A stretch of 64,000 nt of DNA from positions 200,547 to 264,546 of the forward strand of contig NPFB01000038.1 in assembly GCA_014084085.1 (NCBI GenBank), given 5' to 3'. Made by a program: the position numbers and the translations under genes. Of this stretch, positions 39,818-48,130 are shown one piece after another. The DNA comes from Hondaea fermentalgiana. Taxonomy: Eukaryota > Sar > Bigyra > Thraustochytrida > Thraustochytriidae. The notes below the pieces were generated by a model. The model was not told the origin of the DNA and made no database searches. It saw nothing but the letters and a program-made list of their open reading frames with translations. Every line of letters begins with the position of its first letter. Within the stretch, counting starts at the first letter, position 1.

Positions 39818-40186
39818 GTCTTGCGTGGCTACTTTGGAGCAGATCGAAGGCGACTCGGACGGACCTTTGGTTCGCAAAAGCTTGTGTCGCTTCCGACTGC
39901 TTCTTAGGTGAGGGCAATGGTCCGCGCGCGCGCGCGCGGCGCGCGCAAAGGCCCCTCACCTCTTGCGCTGCTGACTGAGCGGCGCAAGAGGCCTTGCCTT
40001 TTGTTCTTGGTCTTTTTTTATTGAAGCGCTGAGATCCGTGGTACACACCGTTTTGCTTTATTTCAACGGACTCGCTCTTGACATGAGAGTGCAAAGAGCT
40101 CTGGACGGCCTGCCTCGAGAACAAAGATGATACGATACATTCATTGTGTGGTAAGTTGGATCTGCGTGGGACGTAGCCCGAGATTG
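39818..40186. other. spacer with alternating CG tract
   Basis: 369 bp. A (CG)n-like alternating purine-pyrimidine tract at 39922-39946 lies about 105 bp upstream of the IQ-protein ATG and could adopt Z-DNA. I see no gene. Confidence 0.5.
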
Positions 40187-40939
40187 TCAGGCCCGCATCG
40201 ACTCCTCGTGAACCATGACAAAGTGATCGACAACGTCCGTCACGTAGCGCGCAGCACGTTCTGGAGAAAGTCGGAGGCTGAGCTGGATGAGCTGACCCTT
40301 GTAGAACGTCTTGGCGTCCAAAGCGGCAATGTTAAGGACGATGTCTCCCATGAGCGCGGTCTCAAGAGTGCGCAGGGTTTTCAGGTCGAGCAGCCGCAAG
40401 GTATCCATGGCGAACTCGAGGCCATCGTCCAGGTCGACAGTTTCTGAGCATCGCACCCTATCGCGGTCGATGAGCCTGGATATTGCTTGAGAAGACGAGC
40501 TACTGAAGCCGTCTTTATAAATGGGCTCGCGCCAAAACATGCCCATAGCAATCGCCTCCTTTTCGGTTTCCTCGGCGAGTTTCTGTCGATTGAATTTCGA
40601 TTGTTCCGAAGCGTCCAGCCATTCCTTTTGAAACTGCGTCCACCCTTGCGCTACGCTTTCTCTCTTGGCCTCTTGTCGTTTTTCGTGCTCTGCTTTCATC
40701 CGCGCTTGCTCTACTCGGGCTCGAACGTGCTCTGGCAAGAGCTCGGGGACCACCACGTCACGAAGCAAGGCGGAGAGCCCAACATCGAGTTGTTTTCTCC
40801 ACGCTTGGTCCGAAAGTGAGCCTCGAAATGTGGCCGAAGCGATGCTCGCCACGCTTTCGCGATCTTCGCTCACGACGTGAAAGCGCAGATTGATCGCTTC
40901 GGAAGGCTTTTGCGCCAAGAGGCTTTCTAGCTCCTGCAT
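40187..40939 (-). CDS. hypothetical protein with charged helical segment
   Basis: 250 residues from the ATG at 40939; the frame stays open for 20 more codons upstream without an ATG (it begins at a GTG), so an upstream exon is possible. A tgtacag acceptor-like sequence precedes that extension at about 41003-41009 on the minus strand. The middle is a strongly charged helix (ARVEQARMKAEHEKRQEAKRESVAQ and QSKFNRQKLAEETEKEA). The C-terminal third is a compact, leucine-rich domain (DGLEFAMDTLRLLDLKTLRTLE...) of unknown family. It is co-directional with the IQ-motif gene, so the two could be functionally linked or even parts of one spliced gene. No function is assigned. Confidence 0.55.
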   Translation of the reverse strand: MQELESLLAQKPSEAINLRFHVVSEDRESVASIASATFRGSLSDQAWRKQLDVGLSALLRDVVVPELLPEHVRARVEQARMKAEHEKRQEAKRESVAQGWTQFQKEWLDASEQSKFNRQKLAEETEKEAIAMGMFWREPIYKDGFSSSSSQAISRLIDRDRVRCSETVDLDDGLEFAMDTLRLLDLKTLRTLETALMGDIVLNIAALDAKTFYKGQLIQLSLRLSPERAARYVTDVVDHFVMVHEESMRA

Positions 40940-41635
40940 GGACGACTGATTCTCTGCCCGAACATTGTCTGGCAGTCGACCCAGGAGGTCTGGATGCACG
41001 CTGTACAGAGTGTTCCCGTCGCATTCGTTTCTGCGTCAGTCGTCCTCCTTTCTGCGCGGCCGCCGCGTTGTTTCGTGGCACTTGGGGTCTTGTGCGCTAG
41101 ACCACGAAAACCTGTGGCCATGAGCAGAATCGACGACGCCCGCGCCGCGATCCGGCTTCGAGGGCAGGCCAACCGACCCAGACATCACCGCCGGGGCAAA
41201 GCATAAACGTACCGCTTGTAGAACGAGCGCAGGGCCGGCCGCCATCGCGCCACCGCCGCGTTCATCGTCCTCAACCTTGAGGAAAGAATACAAACATTGC
41301 TCGCCGCGGTTCTGCTTCATCGATTGATGCACAAAGAAGGAAAAGAAGGAAGGAAAAGGTGGGGGGGAAGGCAGAATGCAAAATGCGAGCGAAAAGCGAT
41401 TTTCGGACGCAGAGGCAAGATAGACAAGAACTCGCAAGAACATTGAAAAAGAAGGAAATGGCAAACGAGGGCCAGCTGCGGACCATGCGGATGTATACTA
41501 AGCTAACCCGCAAATACGCGCGCACCTCGCCTCGGTATTGCGATGCGAGGAACAAGAACTTCGACTTTCAATTAAATTGCGCCCGGTGACCATGGGACTT
41601 AAGGTGATGGTCGCGGCAAGACAATTCTTATTTGA
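40940..41635. other. spacer before the EFTUD2 fragment
   Basis: About 700 bp. Contains purine-rich aaggaaaagaagg-type runs near 41335-41365. There is no trace of the EFTUD2 G domain, which should lie 5' of the fragment if it were an intact gene. Confidence 0.5.
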
Positions 41636-42398
41636 ATGCAATTGACTGTCCGGGCCTCACCCGATGGAACGTCTTTCCGAACGCTGGCCAGACTATACAG
41701 CGGATCGCTCCGCGTCGGCGAGCGCGTGCGCGTCCTGGGCGAGGCTTTTGTCACATCAGATCAGGAGGACATGAGTTTGGCCACAATTGACGTGCTGAGC
41801 TTGTGTCAGGCGCGACACCGCATTCTCGTGAACCAGGTTTTTGCGGGTAAATGGGTATTTATTGAAGGTCTTGTGGACCATATCGTCAAGGCCACCACAC
41901 TCATCTCCGTGGACGAGCCGCTTGCTGGTGTCGGCACGGATGCTCTGGCAGGATCAGGCCTGGGAAGCTTTGCGCCGCTCAAGTTTGATAGCGCTGCTGT
42001 CATGAAGCTGGCGCTAAAGCCTGTCAATCCTCCGTTCGGACCTGCCCAAATGTTGCATGGCTTGCGTTGTGTCAATAAGTCGTATCACCTGTTGCGCACT
42101 AAGGTCGAGGAATCTGGCGAGCACGTCGTTTACGGAACGGTCGCAATGTATCTCGATTGTGTTATACAAGACCTACGCGAGGTGTTTGCCGGCGTGGAAA
42201 TCAAGGTTTCGGATTCAATGTTGGCTTTGTGAGACTGTGGCAGACACCTCGACCGTGAAGATGTTCGCCAAAACACCAAACAGCCGCAACCAATTTTCGA
42301 CAATTGCAACACCACTTGAAAAGGGCTTGGGCACTGCAATCGAGTGCGGTGCGCTGCGGTGGGATGGGGGCCCTGGCCCGCTTGGTGAGGCGCTCGTC
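41636..42398 (+). pseudogene. fragment of spliceosomal GTPase EFTUD2/Snu114 (domain II onward), frameshifted and cut by an assembly gap
   Basis: The first 198 codons encode the post-G-domain region of the U5 snRNP EF-2-like GTPase: an LYSGSLRVGERVRVLGEAF translation-factor domain II, then KLALKPVNPPFGPAQMLHGLRCVNKSY and KVEESGEHVVYG stretches typical of EFTUD2. The frame stops at 42230-42232, but homology continues at once in the next frame (CETVADTSTVKMF, AKTPNSRNQFSTIATPLEKGLG) up to the N run. The N-terminal ~400 residues, including the GTP-binding domain, are absent upstream. A decayed partial duplicate is the simplest reading. A sequencing indel in a gene broken by misassembly is the alternative. 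The junction of the two frames lies at the T-run of ggctttgtgag. The full-length EFTUD2 gene should exist elsewhere. Confidence 0.75.
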
Positions 42399-42498
42399 NN
42401 NNNNNNNNNNNNNNNNNNNNNNNNNNNNNNNNNNNNNNNNNNNNNNNNNNNNNNNNNNNNNNNNNNNNNNNNNNNNNNNNNNNNNNNNNNNNNNNNNN
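42399..42498. other. assembly gap (100 N)
   Basis: Exactly 100 Ns, the conventional size for a gap of unknown length. The EFTUD2 fragment runs into its left edge. Confidence 0.98.
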
Positions 42499-42673
42499 AG
42501 TTCTGCAGTCTGGGTCATCAGGAAGGGGGCGAAAAGGCATGGAAGCCAAATTTGCCAGCGAGATTCAACTTCTTACGGTCACGAACTCAAGCAAGACACC
42601 CAAGCAAATCATGAAGACTTTTCTTGATCAACACATTGGGCCCAAACCAGCTAGCTTCCCTGCAGAGACCTAA
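42499..42673 (+). other. possible 3' end of a coding sequence emerging from the gap
   Basis: From 42500 an open frame of 57 codons runs to a TAA at 42671-42673 and encodes a Lys/Ser/Thr-rich peptide (…SSKTPKQIMKTFLDQHIGPKP…). It may be the C-terminus of a gene hidden by the gap. Its RGRKGM stretch faintly recalls the RRRKGL near the EFTUD2 C-terminus, but this is too short to call. Confidence 0.25.
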
Positions 42674-43387
42674 ATCAAGGCAAAGATTGCCAACGTGAGG
42701 ACCAAAGATCGTAAAATGCAGGCAAAACCGACCAACAACAATATCTAAGAGCGTATTTGTCTTTTCTGCGCGTTTCCTTGTCTGTGCCTGCCATCTAGCC
42801 CAGCTGTGCGGCAGTCTCCTCCGCGAACACGGTCGCAAGGCCCGCGCAGAATCACCCCTTCTGTGCTGGTCCATCGTCGATGATTGGGTGACACAACTTT
42901 ACGACGAAGGCTTGCACGGCCGTGTCGCCCGGTGTTCCGGGCAGCCAGGCGGCTGCAGAGCGAGCCTGTGCGCCGGTGAGGCGATTGGCTGAAGTGCCAA
43001 ATCTCCGGAGAACGTCTTGCAGTCAGACGGTCTCTCTAAAAAAAAGAAAGTGAGGTCAAGAGGTCACATGGCACGTCGGCGTAGTTCGGAACCGTAGAAA
43101 ATAGAAATACACATTCCACAATGAAGAAGATATAGCCATACTACCCGTGATTCAAAAGGCGCGGTCACTGCTCATGACGGCATCTGCAAGCGCTGAGGTT
43201 GGGCCCCTGCCCAAAATGTCCTCTCGCCGAACAAAGTCAGCATGAACAGTAAGCAACAGGCATTCTTTGCGAGAAAAAACAAAGAATAAAGAAATATTTC
43301 GCCAGGCTATGCCGTATGCATCGTCCAATCGATCAAAACTGGACATAGGCATAGCTGGCTAAGCCCCGACGAACGCAGATCACAAGT
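42674..43387. other. spacer, no gene seen
   Basis: About 700 bp between the gap region and the acidic coiled-coil gene. It contains only short frames without domains and the AT-rich 3' flank of the minus-strand gene. Confidence 0.5.
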
Positions 43388-44086
43388 TTAGCTCGATATC
43401 GAAAGCGATGCGAGCTGTTGCTGCAAGAGTCGCAAGCGGTCAACGAGTAGCTTGAGGCGAGCATTCTTGGCTTGCGCCTCTTTCCGAAGTCGGGCGAGTT
43501 CTTCAAGATCCTCGGCCGAAGCTGGCTCCGAGTGCGCAGGGGCTGACTGCCCGGAAGCGACGGCAGTCTTGTGTGCGTCAAGCTGCTCTGCGAGCGGGCG
43601 GAGCACCGAGACAGCCTCCTCATATTTGCGGAAAGCCGCAACGAAGGTGTCCGCGTCGCGAGCCTCGTCCGAGGCATCCTTTGGCGGCGCAAAGGCATCG
43701 TCGTCGCCGCTGTCCTCATCCTCTTCGTCCTCATCCTCTTCGTCCTCGTCCTCGTCCTCGTCGTCCTCGTCGTTGTCCTCGTCCATGGCAGAATTGCTCT
43801 GCTCAAAGGTCGGCTCCTGGGTGGGTTCCTGCGCGAGAAGTTCCTGCTCCTCTTCGAGGACGTCGAGCAGCTCCTCGTCCATGAACCCGCTGCGCTCCGC
43901 GAGGTCCTGCCTGCGCCCGTGCAGGAGCTGGCCGGCGCTGGCCGCGCCGCCCTCCACGCGCCGCGCGAGCCCCTCGCTCAGCTGCGCCAGCACGTCGCTG
44001 GCCGCGCCCAGCACCTCGTGCACGGCGTCCACGCCGTCGCGCGCCAGGTCCGCGGCGCCGCCGCCGCCCTGCGCCTGCGCCTGCAT
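43388..44086 (-). CDS. acidic coiled-coil protein of unknown function
   Basis: 232 residues. An Ala/Gly-rich N-terminal helix (about 10-60: ADLARDGVDAVHEVLGAASDVLAQLSEGL) is followed by a Gln/Glu segment, then a long Asp/Glu tract (about 100-125). A second helical region (TFVAAFRKYEEAVSVLRPLAEQL) follows. The C-terminal heptad helix (EELARLRKEAQAKNARLKLLVDRLRLLQQQL) ends the protein. The end recalls small Mediator subunits of the Med30 type, which finish in a similar leucine-rich helix, but the match is too short to name. The ATG at 44086 begins the helical part; the frame upstream is repeat-derived. It is divergent from meckelin. Confidence 0.55.
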   Translation of the reverse strand: MQAQAQGGGGAADLARDGVDAVHEVLGAASDVLAQLSEGLARRVEGGAASAGQLLHGRRQDLAERSGFMDEELLDVLEEEQELLAQEPTQEPTFEQSNSAMDEDNDEDDEDEDEDEEDEDEEDEDSGDDDAFAPPKDASDEARDADTFVAAFRKYEEAVSVLRPLAEQLDAHKTAVASGQSAPAHSEPASAEDLEELARLRKEAQAKNARLKLLVDRLRLLQQQLASLSISS

Positions 44087-44539
44087 CCTCGCGCCGCGCG
44101 GCCCCGCGACCTCGCGATCTCGCGATCTCGATCTGCGGCGCGGAGAGGCCCGGCCTGTCGCGACTTCGCTCGCGAATCCGCGCAGGGCCGTCCCGTATAT
44201 CCGCACGCCCGGATGCGCGCCCGCCCGCCTTGCAGTCGACGTACGAGACTCGGGGGACGCGTTGCGCAGATGACCGTTCGACAAAGGTGCGGGCGGCGGG
44301 GCCCGAAACAGCTCGGCCGATCGAGACGCGCGTCCCATGCAAGCAAGCAAGCAAGCACGCAAGCAAGCTAGCAAGCCCATTTGTCCAGAGCTGGGTCCCA
44401 AGTTTTCGAAAGCATGCGCGCAATGCGGTCTGCGTCCGCGCGCGAGTCTCTTTGGCCGGAAAGGGGCGGCGCGAGCGAAATGACTGGGTTCGTGGGACGA
44501 TCGTGTCCTGCATCGACTCAGAGGAGCAGCGGAGTTTCG
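44087..44539. other. divergent spacer with GCAA repeat, upstream of meckelin
   Basis: 453 bp including a (GCAA)n-type tract at 44338-44376. The meckelin frame is open back to an ATG at 44381, so part of this stretch could be coding if that start is used. Confidence 0.5.
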
Positions 44540-47500
44540 ATGCGAAGTCCGCATTGGACGCAAGCTTTCGCCCTGGCACTTGTTGTTCTCGTTGCGTGCT
44601 TCAGCGAGACAAAATCTGCGGAAAAGAGCATCCTTTTGACGGACTGCGCAGAGGACGAGTATCTGGACACAAGCAGCTTTCAATGTCAAACATGTGCGAG
44701 TCCTCCCAACATCCCTCTCACAACAGATGGGCTTGACGCACGCATTGCGGACTACATGAGTCTCATTTCTCCTTTTTCTTCACGATCATACACCGTCGCC
44801 GTCGGTTGCCGCTGTGCTCAAGGCTGGATCACGAATGCCGATGACTTGTATACCTCTGCTCCGTGCGAGACCACTTCGGCCTTGAGCAGCTACTGGTGCG
44901 ACGCGTTTCGCTGTAACGAGTGCCCCGAGGCATCTACGGTTGACAATACGGCCTGCACAACATGTGGGCCTTCTTCCACCTCTGACCCTGACGCTGCCAG
45001 GATTTCATTCAACACAGAAACAAAGCAATGCGAATGCACAGACAGTAGCCATGTTCTTCGGGAACGCGACGTTAATGGCAACCTTCTTGCCTACAAACGT
45101 TGCGAGGCTTGTCCTAATGGCACGCTCGTGAGATCACTTTACCTTGCAGCTCGCGCAGAAGATGGCGTAGAGGGCGATCCTGCCATTGTTGAGGCGGATG
45201 CGTACACGTGCCAGCCATGTCCGCACCCTGCCATGGTAATTTACAACAACCGCTGCGTTTGCGCGCTACCGAGTGACAATGCCCCACTCTGGACGCAAGT
45301 TGGCATTGAAGGCATTGGCAGCGGTGTCACCTGCGTGCTGACATCGGAAATGGCCTACGTCAACTTGCAGCGCTATGCTGAGGTCGAGTACACCCACGTT
45401 GTACCAACCACTGATCCGACCAGTAGTGCCAGACGCGCACTGGGCGCAACCGCAACGCCAGTTCCAGCATCAAGTCCTGTTGCTACGGCTGTTGCTTTGG
45501 AAGATGTCAATTTCGATTTCGATTTCGACGAAGCTGAAGATGTGGGCGCTGCAGCTGCAGCTACTGCTGCTGGCGCCCTACGGGGTCGACGGGAGCTTCA
45601 AACCTCTAGTGAAGATCAAGGGTACACGAGCTACACCGTACGATCTTCGGCCATCTTCTCCCACTACTTTCCACTCGCCGGCGCCAGATGCCGGTACTTG
45701 CGGGACGCCGAGGGCCTGCAAATGTGCCAGGCACTCGCAAATTTGTGCGTTTTGCAACAGTACAACGACGAATCGCCAGCGTGCGAACTCATGGCAGACA
45801 TTCATCAAAACCGCGACCAGTGGAACGAAGTGACCTGGGACTGGCGACAACTTACACCATGGTTGCACTACGAAGACCTGGCACCCACCGTGCTGGCCGA
45901 CACCGGTATTGAGACAGAGTTCTCCTTTGACATGCAGAAAAAGGATGGAACTGTAGACTACATGCAGTTCGTGCTTGCTCGCTACAGTCTTAATGGCACC
46001 TTTTTGGGCTGGTCTAATGTGACGACAGAGTTTGAGTTTTGCACACCCACCCAAAACCAAGTTCCTCGATGGCGCCATTTTGGCTATGGATACGGCCACA
46101 CATATGCCTGCAACCTCTTCAACTTGATGCGCTACTTTCCCGAGCCAGAGTTCTATGACATGTACTTGGTTGACGTGGCAAACAGCGGACGACTCTATCC
46201 CGTCCCAGTGCGCAATCGGAATCTGGTTCAAAATGGTGCATTTCCGAACGAGAACACAGAAATCGCAGAGGAGGCGGACGATGTACTGACACGACGCTTC
46301 TTTCTCTATGATCAAGTGTCATCGAGCGTCTCTGCAAGCGATGAGGCCTCGGTTATTCGCTATGCCAAAACCATCACGCTCACGACCACGGTGCAGGAAC
46401 TTTCCTCAAACAAAATTGAGCCTCCAGTCTTGGAAATTCTCTACGAGGAGAGACTAGTCGCCGACTTTTATCGAGATGGTGTTGACGAGGAGGGCAACCC
46501 ACTTGAGGAAAACACGTATGTCGACCTCTCCTTCACTGTTGCCTACACGGAAAAGTACGACAGCTTTTGGCAGTCGACAGCGGCCTTCTTCGGCATCACA
46601 ATGACCATTGTGGGGTTATTTGGTCTTTTGCGACTGTACAATTGGACGCGACGTAATTCGAGACTTCCTGGCGATTCACCTGTCGACTTTGTGTTTCTTC
46701 TTCGATGTGTCTCGTACATGCTGTCAACGTTTTCGACCGTCTTCTTTTGGTTCCTTTTTGCGTACGCTGCCTACATTTTTATCTTTTTCAAGATGCAAGA
46801 CAGCGTACATCTCTTGCTGCCCGTCTTTCGCGAGGAGTACGGCAAGGAAAATGATTACTACCCTTTTATGATCGTCCTTCAGCTGTGTTTCTTCGGTCAG
46901 CTCGCGCGAATGATCGAGGTTGTTGTTGTGCAGTCAAATGTGGACATTTTCTTTCTTGATTGGGAAAAACCGCGTGGGCGCGTCCAGAGCAAGCGCGGCG
47001 ACGGAACGAAGACACGCTTTGCTCCAATCAGCGTGTGGCGCACAATCTTCATGGCGAATGAGTGGAACGAGCTTCAGCGTGTACGCAAATACGACCAAAA
47101 TCTCGCTTTCTTGTTGCTCGCCACCATTCTCGTCGCCGGCGACGTTCAGTACGCAGCGACGCCAACGCCTGACTTTCGAGATCTCACGGCCGGCCCGCTC
47201 AACATGGTCTTGCGTTTCTTCAATACGAGTTTCTGGTACATTCTCATTACCACGACGCAAATCATATTCAAGTGGGCGATCCAGGACCGCTACATTACCG
47301 AGCCTCCGACGCATTCTCTCATTGATCTCTGCACGATTGCAAAGGTATCCATCTTTGTTCTCGACGAAGAGTACCACGGGTATTATCTGCACTGTAGGTC
47401 TCAGCACGAATTTGCCGATGGCAGCATGCTGGAGATCTCGCGCCAGCTGCGCCAGGAGGAGGAGGGACTCACTACGGACCGCGGATTGCCCGGATGTCCG

Positions 47501-48055
47501 GAAAGGGGATTGCAATCGTTTGAAATTTACGTGACGGGAGAGTGGAAGCGCCAGTACAACCACATCTTTAGCACCATGATGAACGAGGAGATTCAGGGTG
47601 CACATGCTGACACTACATCTTTTTTGCTTCGAGTGCTGCGTCGAAAGAGCGGTCGACCTGTGGCCGAAAAGCTCGTGCGCGCGTCGCGCAAGCTGAGTGC
47701 GTTTTTGCGGAGCTTCGTCGACCAAGATACTTCAGAATTTCCTATTCAGCACCGCGAACAGACGTTCTTGCACAGATTCCTCCACACGCCGCCAGAAATG
47801 ATGAATTCCAAGGACAACATCTTCTTTCCAGATCCGTTCTATCAGTACGACCGCGTTTTGCTCTATGGCCAGACCTGGAATCTCATCCTCTTTAATGTGC
47901 TCTGCATTACGACCTGTGACCTCTGGTGGGACGACACGACACTCTCTATCTTTGCGGCTTTCCTGCTCGATCGCTTCTTTGTTACGATTCGAGAACTCTT
48001 TGGAAATGCCAACCTCTCGCAAAAGACTTTGGTTGACGACCGTTTCCTCATTTGA
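44540..48055 (+). CDS. TMEM67: meckelin (TMEM67/MKS3), ciliary transition-zone membrane protein
   Basis: 1171 residues. In other eukaryotes meckelin is a component of the MKS module at the ciliary transition zone and binds Wnt-type ligands in animals. A signal peptide occupies about 1-27 (hydrophobic AFALALVVLVACF). The Cys-rich ectodomain that follows has many CxxC pairs (about 35-300) and then a β-rich region with N-glycosylation sequons. Membrane segments appear near 675-700, 717-752, 855-875, 893-915 and 1114-1145. The diagnostic VDIFFLDWEKPRG and FAPISVWRTIFMANEWNELQ sequences occur between the membrane segments, and the C-terminal NLSQKTLVDDRFLI matches the meckelin end. The ATG at 44540 is chosen because it directly precedes the signal peptide; an earlier ATG at 44381 would bury it. 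This gene is good evidence that the organism builds cilia or flagella. Confidence 0.93.
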   Translation: MRSPHWTQAFALALVVLVACFSETKSAEKSILLTDCAEDEYLDTSSFQCQTCASPPNIPLTTDGLDARIADYMSLISPFSSRSYTVAVGCRCAQGWITNADDLYTSAPCETTSALSSYWCDAFRCNECPEASTVDNTACTTCGPSSTSDPDAARISFNTETKQCECTDSSHVLRERDVNGNLLAYKRCEACPNGTLVRSLYLAARAEDGVEGDPAIVEADAYTCQPCPHPAMVIYNNRCVCALPSDNAPLWTQVGIEGIGSGVTCVLTSEMAYVNLQRYAEVEYTHVVPTTDPTSSARRALGATATPVPASSPVATAVALEDVNFDFDFDEAEDVGAAAAATAAGALRGRRELQTSSEDQGYTSYTVRSSAIFSHYFPLAGARCRYLRDAEGLQMCQALANLCVLQQYNDESPACELMADIHQNRDQWNEVTWDWRQLTPWLHYEDLAPTVLADTGIETEFSFDMQKKDGTVDYMQFVLARYSLNGTFLGWSNVTTEFEFCTPTQNQVPRWRHFGYGYGHTYACNLFNLMRYFPEPEFYDMYLVDVANSGRLYPVPVRNRNLVQNGAFPNENTEIAEEADDVLTRRFFLYDQVSSSVSASDEASVIRYAKTITLTTTVQELSSNKIEPPVLEILYEERLVADFYRDGVDEEGNPLEENTYVDLSFTVAYTEKYDSFWQSTAAFFGITMTIVGLFGLLRLYNWTRRNSRLPGDSPVDFVFLLRCVSYMLSTFSTVFFWFLFAYAAYIFIFFKMQDSVHLLLPVFREEYGKENDYYPFMIVLQLCFFGQLARMIEVVVVQSNVDIFFLDWEKPRGRVQSKRGDGTKTRFAPISVWRTIFMANEWNELQRVRKYDQNLAFLLLATILVAGDVQYAATPTPDFRDLTAGPLNMVLRFFNTSFWYILITTTQIIFKWAIQDRYITEPPTHSLIDLCTIAKVSIFVLDEEYHGYYLHCRSQHEFADGSMLEISRQLRQEEEGLTTDRGLPGCPERGLQSFEIYVTGEWKRQYNHIFSTMMNEEIQGAHADTTSFLLRVLRRKSGRPVAEKLVRASRKLSAFLRSFVDQDTSEFPIQHREQTFLHRFLHTPPEMMNSKDNIFFPDPFYQYDRVLLYGQTWNLILFNVLCITTCDLWWDDTTLSIFAAFLLDRFFVTIRELFGNANLSQKTLVDDRFLI

Positions 48056-48130
48056 TCAAGTTTTCCCTTTACCTCTTTACTACCTTTCGAAAAACACGGT
48101 TTGACAGCCTATTTTCTTTTGATATGTAAT

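Noticed and set aside
42499..42673. Treating the frame right of the gap as the EFTUD2 C-terminus
   Set aside because: Only a short RGRKGM resemblance; the rest does not match what I know of the family.
43388..44086. Naming the acidic coiled-coil protein as Mediator subunit 30
   Set aside because: Only the last ~25 residues recall that family; this is not enough to assign it.
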